Shown here: one piece after another, positions 24,691-33,216 of the stretch
How positions within the stretch are numbered: the stretch's first letter is position 1
Layout: each line of letters begins with the position of its first letter
From: Actinomycetospora lemnae
GTDB lineage: Bacteria > Actinomycetota > Actinomycetes > Mycobacteriales > Pseudonocardiaceae
Length of the DNA stretch: 64,000 nt
NCBI RefSeq assembly: GCF_028737315.1
Contig: NZ_JAQZAO010000008.1
Location: forward strand, 248,001 to 312,000
Direction: 5' to 3'
Program-made: the position numbers and the translations under genes
Notes under the pieces: generated by a model
The model's database searches: none
What the model was told of the DNA's origin: nothing
What the model saw: the letters and a program-made list of their open reading frames with translations, nothing else

Positions 24691-25404
24691 TCAGGCCGCC
24701 GAGCCCACCGTGCTGACGAGGTCGTCGAAGCGCGCCGCGAGGTCGAGGTCGATCGCCGTGACGACCTCCTGGCGCTCGGAGCGCGCCCGCACCGTCAGCG
24801 AGGTCGGCGTGCGGTCGACGATCCGCAGCCGCTGGCCGGTGTCGCGCTCGACGCCGCGCAGGCGCTCGAGCAGCAGGTCGAGGTGCTCCGAGGGCAGCTC
24901 GACGGTGCGCTGGATGCCCGACCGGTCGCCGGACCACGAGGTGAGCTCCTGGGCCAGCACCCGCTCGAGCTCGTCGGCGTCGACCGGCTGCGGCCGCCCC
25001 TGCGCGCCCTCCGACGCGGCGTCCGGCGGGAGCGTCGGGCCGCCGCCCTGCAGGTCGGCGGGCACCACGCGCGCGATCCGGTCGCCGAGGTCGGCGTCCT
25101 CCGCCGCGAGCTGGCCGGTGACCGCGGTCAGCGCGTAGCGGGCCCGCTCGGGCGGCCAGCCGGTGCGGCGGGCCACCTGCTCGACGAGGTCGGCCTCGCT
25201 CGGCGTGCCGCCGTGGCTCGGGTGGTCCACGCCGGACTCCTGCTCGAGCAGGTTCGGCAGGGCCTGCGCGAGGGCGTCGCGGTCGTCGTCGGACAGGTGG
25301 TCGGCCAGCGTGGCCAGCACGGCGTCGGCGGCCCGGCGGGCGTCGTCGGTGTCGGCGAAGCCACCTCGGGTGGCCACGCCCGCGAGGAACTCCTGGTGTC
25401 GCAT
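24691..25404 (-). CDS. DUF2267 domain protein with extra C-terminal domain
   Basis: A 237-residue soluble protein. Residues 1-125 carry two DUF2267-like helical repeats (HQEFLAGVATRGGFADTDDA; DHLSDDDRDALAQALPNLL; VARRTGWPPERARYALTAVT). Residues 150-237 form a second domain with an alternating strand pattern (IQRTVELPSEHLDLLLERLR, TSLTVRARSERQEVVTAIDL). DUF2267 proteins are often stress-associated; the biochemical role is unknown. ATG at 25404. Confidence 0.78.
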   Translation of the reverse strand: MRHQEFLAGVATRGGFADTDDARRAADAVLATLADHLSDDDRDALAQALPNLLEQESGVDHPSHGGTPSEADLVEQVARRTGWPPERARYALTAVTGQLAAEDADLGDRIARVVPADLQGGGPTLPPDAASEGAQGRPQPVDADELERVLAQELTSWSGDRSGIQRTVELPSEHLDLLLERLRGVERDTGQRLRIVDRTPTSLTVRARSERQEVVTAIDLDLAARFDDLVSTVGSAA

Positions 25405-25448
25405 GGGCCTGGCCTACCCGTCGGTCCGGGGCGGCACGCCCCTCGTGA

Positions 25449-26018
25449 TCAGCAGAAGGCGGACGGGGTGGCGACGTCACCGGTCCAGACGTAGGCGAGC
25501 AGGGCGGGACGGTCGCCGGTCGTCATGGCGTGGGGCTGCCACGGCGCGTGGTGGACGAGGACGCCGGCCGGCCCGGCCCCGTGGAGCCACCGGATCGTGG
25601 CGCCCGGCAGGTAGAACTCCTCGGCGGGGTGGTGGTGCGGCGGGTAGTGCACCTGCGGCCCGAGCAGCAGGAGCCCGACCGCGACGTCGTCGCCGGACAC
25701 CAGCGTGGCGTGGGCGTAGCCGTCGAGGAAGCCGGGGCCGGGCGGCTCGCGGACGTAGGACGCGGTCTGCGTCCACCGCGCGCTCGCGGCCACCGACCCG
25801 AGGACGGCGGCGAGCTCGCCGTCCACCTCCTCACCGGCCCGGGCGACGGCGTCGTCGAGGTGGGCGAGCACGGGGAGGTCCCCACCGGCGGTGCCCGCCG
25901 GGGCGGCCCCGGACAGGACCCCGTCCAGGGCTCCCGCCTGCCCGGCGTACCCCCGGTCCACCAGCGCCGCCCGCAGCCGCCCGACCAGCACCGCGAGCGG
26001 CTCGGACCCCGGCGTCAC
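25449..26018 (-). CDS. Cupin of the dimethylsulfoniopropionate-lyase (DddL/DddQ-like) family
   Basis: A 189-residue protein with a helical N-terminal half and a C-terminal cupin barrel. The metal and catalytic motif HYPPHHHPAEEFYLPG (H124, H128-H130, E134, Y136) and later H156/H163 resemble the H-x-H/E-Y pattern of DMSP lyases, which split DMSP to dimethyl sulfide and acrylate. I cannot exclude another cupin activity, as the family is broad in soil actinomycetes. GTG at 26018; divergent from a tiny membrane-protein gene. Confidence 0.65.
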   Translation of the reverse strand: MTPGSEPLAVLVGRLRAALVDRGYAGQAGALDGVLSGAAPAGTAGGDLPVLAHLDDAVARAGEEVDGELAAVLGSVAASARWTQTASYVREPPGPGFLDGYAHATLVSGDDVAVGLLLLGPQVHYPPHHHPAEEFYLPGATIRWLHGAGPAGVLVHHAPWQPHAMTTGDRPALLAYVWTGDVATPSAFC

Positions 26019-26045
26019 GCGACCCGGCGGTGGGTGGAGACCGGC

Positions 26046-26156
26046 ATGCGCATCGGTTCGAGCATCGCCCTCATCGCGATCGGTCTCATCCTCGCCCTCA
26101 CCGTCAACTTCTCCCTGAGCGGCATCGACATCCTCCCGCCCACCCGCGGTCTCTGA
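26046..26156 (+). CDS. 36-residue single-span membrane protein (DUF6458-like)
   Basis: ATG at 26046 preceded by GGTGGAG. The peptide is one hydrophobic helix (IGSSIALIAIGLILALTVNF) and a short LSGIDILPPTRGL tail. The start resembles the N terminus of DUF6458 proteins, which have the pattern G-x-I-F-L-I-A-x-G-x-I-L-A-F-x-V-N and normally carry a second helix; here the second helix is absent. Function unknown; convergent with the ABC permease. Confidence 0.55.
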   Translation: MRIGSSIALIAIGLILALTVNFSLSGIDILPPTRGL

Positions 26157-26167
26157 GCGGGGGGCGG

Positions 26168-26974
26168 TCAGTCGATCGCCCGCCGCACGAAGCCGCGGAT
26201 GCCGATCGCCCCGAACAGCGCGCACGCGGCGACGAGGGCGAGCAGGCAGAGCCACCCCGGCAGGTGCGGCACCGACGGCGTCAGCGCGCCGCGCAGGCCC
26301 TCGGAGACGTAGGTGATCGGGTTGAGCGCGCAGATCACCTGGAACCAGCGCAGGTTGCCCAGCTGCAGGAACGGGAACTGCGTCGAGCCCGTGAACAGCA
26401 GCGGCGTGATCACCACCGCGAACACCACGTTGATCCGCCGGGGCGAGACGAGCGTGCCGATGACGAGGCCCGCCGCGCCGCCGGCCAGCGACCCGAGCAC
26501 GAGCAGCAGCGCCGCGAACGGCAGCCCCGCGAGATCCCAGGCGACCTCGTCGAGCACCAGGTAGCCGACCGGGATCATCACCAGCGAGCCGAACAGCCCC
26601 CGCAGCGCCCCGAACACGATCTTCTCGACGGCCACCAGCCGCGTCGAGAGCGGCGCGAGCAGGCGGTCCTCGATCTCCTTGGTGTACGAGAAGTCGATGA
26701 CCAGCGGCAGCGCCGTCGCCTGCACCGCGACGAAGAACGCGTTGAGCGCCAGCAGGCCGGGCAGCAGCAGCTGCGCGTACCCCGGCGTGACGTAGCCGAG
26801 CTGGCCCAGCACCACGCCGAACACGAACAGCAGGAAGAACGGCTGCACCAGCACCTGGCTGATGAAGCTGCCGAACTCCTTGCCGGTGACCGCGAGGTCG
26901 CGGCCCAGCACCCCGAGGAACGCGCGGCCCTGGCCGGGCCCGGCCTGCCTCGGTGCGGTGGTCGGCGCGCTCAC
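26168..26974 (-). CDS. ABC-2 type transporter permease
   Basis: A 268-residue permease with about six hydrophobic helices, including FISQVLVQPFFLLFVFGVVL at the start and the conserved ABC-2 region DFSYTKEIEDRLLAPLSTRL followed by LNPITYVSEGLRG. It pairs with the ATPase gene immediately upstream as a DrrAB-like exporter. GTG at 26974 overlaps the ATPase stop by 4 nt. Confidence 0.9.
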   Translation of the reverse strand: MSAPTTAPRQAGPGQGRAFLGVLGRDLAVTGKEFGSFISQVLVQPFFLLFVFGVVLGQLGYVTPGYAQLLLPGLLALNAFFVAVQATALPLVIDFSYTKEIEDRLLAPLSTRLVAVEKIVFGALRGLFGSLVMIPVGYLVLDEVAWDLAGLPFAALLLVLGSLAGGAAGLVIGTLVSPRRINVVFAVVITPLLFTGSTQFPFLQLGNLRWFQVICALNPITYVSEGLRGALTPSVPHLPGWLCLLALVAACALFGAIGIRGFVRRAID

Positions 26975-27984
26975 CGCAACCCCCTCCCGGTCAGGTCGAT
27001 GAAGACGTCCTCGAGCGTCGGCTCGCCGAGCTCGACCTGCGACACGGTCGCGCCCGCGTCGGCCACCGCCCCGAGCACCGGGGCGAGCACCGCGCCCGCC
27101 TCGCCGTCGCAGCGCACGCGCAGGTGGGTGTCCGGGCGCTCGCCGGTGAGGTCCTCCACGCCCGCGATCCCGCGGACGGCGTCGATGCGGCCGCGCACGG
27201 ACGCGACGTCGGCGCCGGTGAGCGTCAGGTCGATGGTGGCCTCGCCCGGCAGCGCCGCGACCAGCGCGGACGGGGTGTCGAGGGCGAGCAGCCGGCCGTG
27301 GTCGACGATGCCGACCCGGTCGGCGAGCTTGGCCGCCTCGTCCATGTCGTGGGTGGTGAGCACGACCGTCACGCCCGACGCGGCGAGCTCGGCGACCCGG
27401 TCGTGCACGAACAGGCGCGCCTGCGGGTCGAGCCCCGTGGACGGCTCGTCGAGGAAGAGCACCCGGGGGTCGTGCATGAGGCCCCGCGCGATGATCAGCC
27501 GCTGGGCCTGCCCGCCGGAGAGCTCGTCGGGGTTGGTGGTCGCCTTGTCCGCGAGGCCCATCCGCTCGAGCAGCTCGTCGGCGAGCGCGCGCCGCCGTGC
27601 CCGGGGCACCCCGTGGTACGCGGCGTGCCAGACGAGGTTGCCGCGGGCGTCGAGCGAGCGGTCGAGGTTGGGCCGCTGCGGCACGACGCCGAGCACCGCG
27701 CGGGCGGCCACCGGGTCGGCGGCGACGTCGATGCCCGCCACCGTCGCGCGCCCCGAGGTCTTGGTGACGCGCGTGGTGAGGACGCCGACCGTGGTGGTCT
27801 TGCCCGCGCCGTTGGGGCCGAGCAGCCCGAACACCTCGCCGCGGCGGACCGCGAAGCTCAGCCCGTCGACCGCCGGCGTGCTGCTGCGCCCGTAGCGCTT
27901 GACGAGATCGGCCACCTCGACCGCCGGCGCGGCCTCGTCGGCCTCGGCCCCGGTCGACGGCCGCGTGGTGGTCTGCGTGCTCAC
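26971..27984 (-). CDS. ABC transporter ATP-binding protein (DrrA-like)
   Basis: A 337-residue ATPase: Walker A GPNGAGKTT, signature LSGGQAQR, Walker B VLFLDEP with D-loop STGLDPQAR, and switch TTHDMDEA. A C-terminal domain (GEATIDLTLTGADVASVRGR and following, ending TLEDVFIDLTGRGLR) is typical of daunorubicin-resistance DrrA subfamily exporters for drugs or lipids. GTG at 27984 has GGGGGAGG upstream. Forms an operon with the permease. Confidence 0.92.
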   Translation of the reverse strand: MSTQTTTRPSTGAEADEAAPAVEVADLVKRYGRSSTPAVDGLSFAVRRGEVFGLLGPNGAGKTTTVGVLTTRVTKTSGRATVAGIDVAADPVAARAVLGVVPQRPNLDRSLDARGNLVWHAAYHGVPRARRRALADELLERMGLADKATTNPDELSGGQAQRLIIARGLMHDPRVLFLDEPSTGLDPQARLFVHDRVAELAASGVTVVLTTHDMDEAAKLADRVGIVDHGRLLALDTPSALVAALPGEATIDLTLTGADVASVRGRIDAVRGIAGVEDLTGERPDTHLRVRCDGEAGAVLAPVLGAVADAGATVSQVELGEPTLEDVFIDLTGRGLR

Positions 27985-28126
27985 CGATGGTCCTCCCCCG
28001 CGCGCCGAACCGTTCGACGAGCGCCATCGCGACGCTACGCCGGGGGCCCGACACCCCTCTTGTCGGTTTCGGTGCTCCGTGATCGCCGCCATGACCAGCA
28101 GCGTGGGACCTCGACGAAGCTCGAGG

Positions 28127-29743
28127 TCAAGCGCTCCCGGACGACGGCACCCGCACGTGCACCAGGCGCGGTCCCGGGCCCGCGAACCCGCGCCGTACGG
28201 CCGCCCGCAGCTCCTCGACGGTGCCGACGCTCTCGGCGGGCACGCCGTAGGCCTGTGCGAGGGCGAGGTGGTCGAGCTCGGGGAGGTCGAGGCCGGGCAC
28301 CTTGGGCGTCTGCTCGCGCGCCGCGAACCACTTGAGGATCGCGTACTCCTGGTTGTCGAGCACCAGCACGGTCACCGGGACCTGCAGCGAGGCCGCCGTC
28401 GCCAGCGCCTGGACCGCGTACTGCAGCGACCCGTCACCGATCGCCGCGAGCACGGGCCGCGCGGGCTCGGCGAGCCCCACCCCGACCGCGGCCGCGAGCC
28501 CGAAGCCGAGCCCACCCGAGGCGGTGAAGTACGAGCTGCCGGGCCGGCTGATCGGCAGGCGCGCCTGCTGGGTCGCGCGGTGCGAGGGGGCCTCGCTGAC
28601 CAGCACCCCGTCCTCCGGCCACTCCTGCGCGAGCGCGGTGAACACCTCGTCGGCGGTCAGGCGCCCCTCGCCGGCGGATCGGGGCGCGTCGAGCTCCGCC
28701 GGCTGCGGCGGGGCCGCACGGTCGGCCGGACCGTCGCCCACGCGCTCGAGCAGCGCGCGCAGCGTCAGCGTCGGGTCGGCGACGACGGCATCGCCCATCG
28801 GGGCCCGGGCGGCCTGGTCGTGGTCGGCGGTGACGTGCAGCAGCCGCGTCCCCGCGGGCAGGAACGGGCCCGGCACGTAGGGGTAGTAGCGGAACACCGC
28901 GGCGCCGACGACGAGCACCACGTCGAACGGCTCGAGGGCCTCGGCGACGGGGGCGATCGCCATCGGCAGGGCGCCCTGGAACAGGCGGTGGTCGGTGGGG
29001 AACCCGACGCGACCCTCCACGGGCGGGGCGAACACCGCGGCGTCGAGGCGCTCGGCGAGCGCGACGGCGTCGTGGAAGCCGCCGGTGGCGTCGACGTCAC
29101 CGCCCACGACGAGCGCCGGCGCCCGCGCCCCGTCGAGGGCCTCGACGAGGACGTCGAGACCGCTCGGGTCGGGCGCGGCGCGCTGGTGCACCCGGCGTCC
29201 GGCGACGAGGCCGGCGGGCTCGGTGGAGGGGTCGAGCTCGGCGTCCCAGTCGTCCATCGGGATCGACACGAACACCGGGCCCCACGGCGGGCTGGTGGCG
29301 ACGTGGATCGCCCGCGCGAGGACGGCGGGGACGTCCTGCGGGCGGGCGGGCTCGAGGGAGAGCTTCACCGCCGGCCGCGGCAGGGTCGTCGCGTCCGGGT
29401 TGGTGAGCAGCGCCTCGAGATTGATCATGGGCCGGACCTGCTGGCCGGCGGTGACGACGAGCGGCGCGCCGTTGGCGGCCGCGTTGACCAGCGCTCCCAC
29501 GGCGTTGCCGACGCCGGGCGCGGTGTGCAGGTTGACCAGTGCCGGACGACCGCTGGCCTGGGCCCAGCCGTCGGCCATGCCCACGACCGCGGCCTCCTGG
29601 AGGCCGAGCACGTAGCGGAAGTCGTCGGGGAGCTCGGCGAGCATGGGGAGCTCGGTGGACCCCGGGTTGCCGAACACGGTCGTCATGCCGTGGGCCCGGA
29701 ACACCTCGAGCGAGGCCTCCCGGACGCTGGGTCCGCTCGCCAT
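28127..29743 (-). CDS. mdlC: Thiamine-diphosphate enzyme, benzoylformate decarboxylase-like
   Basis: A 538-residue ThDP enzyme. The N-terminal FGNPGSTELPML (S29), the activating E50 (LQEAAVVGMADG) and H73 (NLHTAPGVGN) match benzoylformate decarboxylase active-site residues. The cofactor motif is GDGSLQYAVQALATAASLQV with N in LVLDNQEYAILKW. Expected reaction: benzoylformate to benzaldehyde and CO2 in mandelate catabolism; no mandelate genes are nearby, so related 2-keto-acid decarboxylase activity is possible. ATG at 29743. Confidence 0.88.
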   Translation of the reverse strand: MASGPSVREASLEVFRAHGMTTVFGNPGSTELPMLAELPDDFRYVLGLQEAAVVGMADGWAQASGRPALVNLHTAPGVGNAVGALVNAAANGAPLVVTAGQQVRPMINLEALLTNPDATTLPRPAVKLSLEPARPQDVPAVLARAIHVATSPPWGPVFVSIPMDDWDAELDPSTEPAGLVAGRRVHQRAAPDPSGLDVLVEALDGARAPALVVGGDVDATGGFHDAVALAERLDAAVFAPPVEGRVGFPTDHRLFQGALPMAIAPVAEALEPFDVVLVVGAAVFRYYPYVPGPFLPAGTRLLHVTADHDQAARAPMGDAVVADPTLTLRALLERVGDGPADRAAPPQPAELDAPRSAGEGRLTADEVFTALAQEWPEDGVLVSEAPSHRATQQARLPISRPGSSYFTASGGLGFGLAAAVGVGLAEPARPVLAAIGDGSLQYAVQALATAASLQVPVTVLVLDNQEYAILKWFAAREQTPKVPGLDLPELDHLALAQAYGVPAESVGTVEELRAAVRRGFAGPGPRLVHVRVPSSGSA

Positions 29744-29848
29744 CCGTGGGCTCTCCCGTCGGTCGTCCGGCGCGTCCGGACGTGGGAGTACCCCGGTTGC
29801 TGAGGGCCATCCCCGTGACGGTGTGGAGGACCGTCCCCGGGACGACCC

Positions 29849-30076
29849 TCAGCGGGGGCTGTGCAGCCGCGAGATGCGGATGTGCACGTCCGGCAGGCCG
29901 TCGCCGTCGAACTCGCGCCGCATCTCCTCCGCGCGCAGGGTCGCCTCGACGCCCTCGTACGGACCGTGCGCGTCGAGCTCGCCGGTCTCCGGGTCGAAGA
30001 TCAGGACGACGTAGCCGTCGCACTCGTCCAGGTCCGCCGCCGCGGCGAGCAGGGCCGCGGATCGATCGTTCAGCAT
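29849..30076 (-). CDS. Small conserved hypothetical protein
   Basis: A 75-residue acidic protein (MLNDRSAALLAAAADLDECD, then VVLIFDPETGELDAHGPYEG, ending HIRISRLHSPR) that I do not recognise. The start at 30076 is decided by a near-perfect Shine-Dalgarno GGAGGTGA 7 nt upstream; ATG codons at 30100 and 30109 would include that site in coding sequence. Confidence 0.65.
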   Translation of the reverse strand: MLNDRSAALLAAAADLDECDGYVVLIFDPETGELDAHGPYEGVEATLRAEEMRREFDGDGLPDVHIRISRLHSPR

Positions 30077-30254
30077 GCTGATCACCTCCACCTCGTGCAT
30101 CGCCACCATGAGGCCCCGCGTGACACCTCGGCACGAAGTTGGCTCGTTCGGGTCATGAACTCCAGCCGTCGGCGTGTCGCACCGGTGCGCGGCCATCGCC
30201 GGATCGGACGCGTCGCCCGGCGGCCGTCCGGCGGCGTGGATACGGTGATCTCTC

Positions 30255-31430
30255 GTGGCCGCTGACGCTCCCGTGCCCGCCGGCGATCCGGCCGTCGAGG
30301 TCGTGCCGTTCGTGCTCGACGTGCCCGAGGAGCAGCTCGCTGACCTGCGGGAACGACTGCGGCGCGTCCGCCTGCCCGAGCCCGCGACCGATCCGTCGCA
30401 GGGCATTGGCCTCGACGCGGTCGGCGAGCTCTGCCGGGCCTGGCTCGAGGAGCACGACTGGCGCCGCGTCGAGGACGAGCTCAACCGTCGTGGTCAGTTC
30501 CGCACCGCGATCGATGGTCTCGGCGTGCACTTCCTGCACGTTCGGTCACCGCGTCGTGACGCTCGGCCACTGATCGTCACCCACGGGTGGCCCGGCTCGG
30601 TGGTCGAGGTCCTCGACGTCCTGGACGCCCTCGTCGACCCCGGCGACGGTCCCGACGGTCAGCCCCTGCCCGCCTTCCACGTCGTCGCGCCGTCCCTGCC
30701 CGGCTTCGGGTTCAGCGACAAGCCGACGGGTCGGGGATGGGGCGTGGAGCGCATCGCGGACGCCTGGGCCGGGCTGATGAGCCGGCTGGGCTACGACCGC
30801 TTCCTCGCGCAGGGCGGCGACTGGGGCGCGATGGTCACGACCGCGCTCGCCGTCCGGCACCCCGACCGCGTCGCGATGATGCACACGACGATGCCGATGG
30901 TCCGCCGCCCGGAGGGGTTCGACGACGCGTCGATGTCGGAGCTGTCGGACACCGAACGGCGCTGGCTCGCCGGGACCGAGGAGTTCCGCCGGGTCGGCTC
31001 GGGCTACTCGGCCCAGCAGCGGACCCGCCCGCAGACGCTGGGCTACGGCCTCGTCGACTCCCCCGCGGGCCAGCTCGCGTGGATCGCCGAGAAGTTCGTC
31101 GCCTGGACCGACGGCGACGGCTTCGGCGGCGTGCCCCGCGACCGGGTGCTCGACAACGCGGCGATCTACTGGCTCACCGCGTCCGGGGCCTCCTCGGCGC
31201 GGCTGTACTGGGAGAGCTTCGGGGGCACCGACGTCGACTCGCCGGTGACCGTCCCGAGCGCGGTCTCGATCTTCCCGGCGGAGATGGCCAAGCCGCCGCG
31301 GGCGTGGGTGGAGGCGCGCTTCCGCGACCTGCGCCACTGGAACGTCCTGCCCACCGGCGGGCACTTCGCCTCCCTCGAGGTCCCGGGCGACTTCGTCGAC
31401 GAGCTGCGGACGGCGTTCGCGCGCGCCTGA
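30255..31430 (+). CDS. Epoxide hydrolase (EHN domain plus alpha/beta hydrolase)
   Basis: A 391-residue enzyme. The N-terminal EHN domain (LDVPEEQLADLRERLRRVRL; ELCRAWLEEHDWRRVEDELN) precedes an alpha/beta hydrolase fold with oxyanion HGWPGS, nucleophile Asp in QGGDWGAM and catalytic His in TGGHFASLE. It resembles microsomal-type epoxide hydrolases, which open epoxides to diols. GTG at 30255. It is convergent with the oxidoreductase gene at 31484, with a weak hairpin between. Confidence 0.88.
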   Translation: MAADAPVPAGDPAVEVVPFVLDVPEEQLADLRERLRRVRLPEPATDPSQGIGLDAVGELCRAWLEEHDWRRVEDELNRRGQFRTAIDGLGVHFLHVRSPRRDARPLIVTHGWPGSVVEVLDVLDALVDPGDGPDGQPLPAFHVVAPSLPGFGFSDKPTGRGWGVERIADAWAGLMSRLGYDRFLAQGGDWGAMVTTALAVRHPDRVAMMHTTMPMVRRPEGFDDASMSELSDTERRWLAGTEEFRRVGSGYSAQQRTRPQTLGYGLVDSPAGQLAWIAEKFVAWTDGDGFGGVPRDRVLDNAAIYWLTASGASSARLYWESFGGTDVDSPVTVPSAVSIFPAEMAKPPRAWVEARFRDLRHWNVLPTGGHFASLEVPGDFVDELRTAFARA

Positions 31431-31434
31431 GATC

Positions 31435-31457
31435 GCAGCGAACGGGTATCTCGCTGC
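31435..31457. terminator. Weak hairpin between epoxide hydrolase and oxidoreductase
   Basis: GCAGCGA (31435-31441) and TCGCTGC (31451-31457) around ACGGGTATC, between convergent genes. The GGTATC centre recalls the GTGAGC palindromes, but the GTGAGC/GCTCAC ends are absent. Confidence 0.4.
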
Positions 31458-31483
31458 TTCTACGCGCGCGAGGTCCCCGTTGA

Positions 31484-32545
31484 TCACGGGCGCACGACGA
31501 TCTTCCCGACGCGCTCGGCCGCCGCGAACTCCTCCTGGGCGGTGTGGATCGCCGCCAGCGGGTGGGTCGCGCTGACGAGCGGGCGGACCCGGCCGGCGCG
31601 GGCGTCGGCGACGAGCTCGTCGAAGTGCGCCGGCGTGTGCATCGACGAGCCGACGAGGCTGACGTTGTGCAGGTAGAGCCGGCGCAGGTCGAGGTCGACG
31701 CGCGCGCCGGCGATGGCGCCCGCCACGACCCAGCGCCCGCCGTCGCGCACGTGCTCGAGCAGAGCCGGCAGCAGCGCCCCGCCGACGACGTCGACGACGG
31801 CGTCGAGCGGACCGCCCGCGGCCTCCCGCACGGCCGCCGCGACGACGGACGCGTCGGGGCCCCGGTGCACGACGGCCGCCGCACCGGCCTCGCGCACGGC
31901 CTGCTCCTTGGCCGGCGCGGTCAGCGCCACGACCCGCGCGCCCCGGGCCGTCGCGAGCTGCACCGCCGCCAGGCCCACGCCGCCCGAGGCGCCCGTGACG
32001 AACACCGTCTCGCCCTCACCGATCCCGCCGCGCGCGAGCATCCCGGCCGCCGTCCCGTACGCGACCGGCAGAGCCGCGAGCTCCTCGTCGGACAGCGGGG
32101 AGTCGGTGACGTCGTGCGCGCGCCCGTCGGCGACCAGGGCGTACTGCGCGAACCCCCCGTCGGCCTCGCTGCCGAGCAGGCCGACCGGGCTCGCGTCGGG
32201 CCCCGGGCCGTCGTAGAACGCGGGGTCGACGAGCACCCGCCGGCCGACCCGGGCGGGGTCGACGCCGTCGCCGACGGCCACGACCTCGCCGGCGATGTCG
32301 CCGCCCTGGATGCGGGGGAAGTCGACCGGCCCGCGCCACCCGGCGAGGGCATCGGGGTCGCCGGGCAGGCCGTACGCGCCCCGGCGGGTCCAGATGTCGG
32401 TGTTGTTGAGCGCCGCCGCGCCCACGCGCACGAGCACCTCGCTCGCGCCGGGCCGGGGCACGGGAACTGCGCGGACCTCCAGCACCTCCGGTCCCCCGAA
32501 GCCCGTGAGCACCGCGGCCTGCATCGTCTCGGGCACCGCCGTCAT
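31484..32545 (-). CDS. MDR-family zinc-independent alcohol dehydrogenase / quinone oxidoreductase
   Basis: A 353-residue medium-chain reductase. The N-terminal GroES-like domain (GASEVLVRVGAAALNNTDIW) is followed by a Rossmann motif VTGASGGVGLAAVQLA and a VDVVGG segment. The structural-zinc four-Cys loop and catalytic Cys are missing, so it fits the quinone oxidoreductase-like branch that uses NADPH. GAGGAGGGG precedes the ATG at 32545. It is divergent from a TetR gene that shares operator-like sites. Confidence 0.87.
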   Translation of the reverse strand: MTAVPETMQAAVLTGFGGPEVLEVRAVPVPRPGASEVLVRVGAAALNNTDIWTRRGAYGLPGDPDALAGWRGPVDFPRIQGGDIAGEVVAVGDGVDPARVGRRVLVDPAFYDGPGPDASPVGLLGSEADGGFAQYALVADGRAHDVTDSPLSDEELAALPVAYGTAAGMLARGGIGEGETVFVTGASGGVGLAAVQLATARGARVVALTAPAKEQAVREAGAAAVVHRGPDASVVAAAVREAAGGPLDAVVDVVGGALLPALLEHVRDGGRWVVAGAIAGARVDLDLRRLYLHNVSLVGSSMHTPAHFDELVADARAGRVRPLVSATHPLAAIHTAQEEFAAAERVGKIVVRP

Positions 32546-32559
32546 GACCCCTCCTCGAC

Positions 32560-32603
32560 TACACTGATCTGTGAACCGCCCCCCACGGTACACAGATCTG
32601 TGA
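32560..32603. promoter_or_regulatory. Twin TetR operators in divergent promoter
   Basis: Two copies of TACAC(T/A)GATCTGTGA: CACTGATCTGTG at 32562-32573 and the perfect palindrome CACAGATCTGTG at 32591-32602, starting 29 nt apart between the oxidoreductase (start 32545) and TetR (start 32614) genes. This is the expected layout for autoregulation and control of the divergent target. Confidence 0.75.
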
Positions 32604-32613
32604 GTGCATCCCC

Positions 32614-33180
32614 ATGACGACGACGCTGACGCCCGGTGCCCGGCGCATCCTCGAGGTCGCCTCCGAGCTCTTCTACGCGCGCGGCATCCACGCGGTCGGC
32701 GTGGACACGATCGCGGCCGAGTCGGGGGTCACCAAGCGCACGCTCTACGACCGGTTCGGGTCGAAGGACGAGCTCGTCGCCGCCTACCTGCGGGCCCGTG
32801 ACGAGCGGTGGCGGGAACGGGTGACCGCCGCGGTCGAGGCCGAGACCGATCCGGTGCGCCGGGCCCTGGCGCCGTTCGCGGTGCTCGAGTCGTGGATGGT
32901 CGACGCGGAGCGCGGCTGCGCGTTCGTCAACGCCTACGCCGAGCTGGACCGCGCCGACCATCCCGGCCGCGCCGTCATCGACGACGAGAAGCGCTGGCTG
33001 CGGGAGCTGTTCGCGACCGAGCTGGCCCGGGCGGGCCTGACCGACCCCGACCTCGCGCTGCAGCTGCTCGTCCTGCACGAGGGCGCGATGGTCGCCTACG
33101 CCGCGGCGGCGACGCCGGACGCGCCGCGGGTGGCGACGGCGGCGGCGCGGGCGCTCGTGGAGTCCGCAGCGCGCTCGTGA
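32614..33180 (+). CDS. TetR-family transcriptional regulator
   Basis: A 188-residue repressor. The TetR helix-turn-helix occupies about 10-57 (ILEVASELFYARGIHAVGVD, then ESGVTKRTLYDRFGSKDELV); the C-terminal helical ligand domain follows. It is divergent from the quinone-oxidoreductase-like gene and overlies operator-like palindromes, so it probably represses itself and that gene in response to a small, perhaps electrophilic, ligand. The TGA stop is within palindrome copy 6. Confidence 0.9.
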   Translation: MTTTLTPGARRILEVASELFYARGIHAVGVDTIAAESGVTKRTLYDRFGSKDELVAAYLRARDERWRERVTAAVEAETDPVRRALAPFAVLESWMVDAERGCAFVNAYAELDRADHPGRAVIDDEKRWLRELFATELARAGLTDPDLALQLLVLHEGAMVAYAAAATPDAPRVATAAARALVESAARS

Positions 33181-33216
33181 GCAGTGGGCACGGCTATCGC
33201 CGTGCCCACTGCTCAC
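33177..33216. repeat. Intergenic palindrome, GTGAGC family, copy 6 (perfect)
   Basis: Perfect 18-bp arms GTGAGCAGTGGGCACGGC (33177-33194) and its complement (33199-33216), loop TATC, between convergent genes. The TGA of the TetR gene (33178-33180) and the TGA of dinB (33215-33213 on the minus strand) are both inside the palindrome ends. Confidence 0.95.

Noticed and set aside
31435-31457. Hairpin as an eighth member of the GTGAGC family
   Set aside because: Only the GGTATC centre is shared; GTGAGC/GCTCAC ends are missing and the stem is 7 bp.
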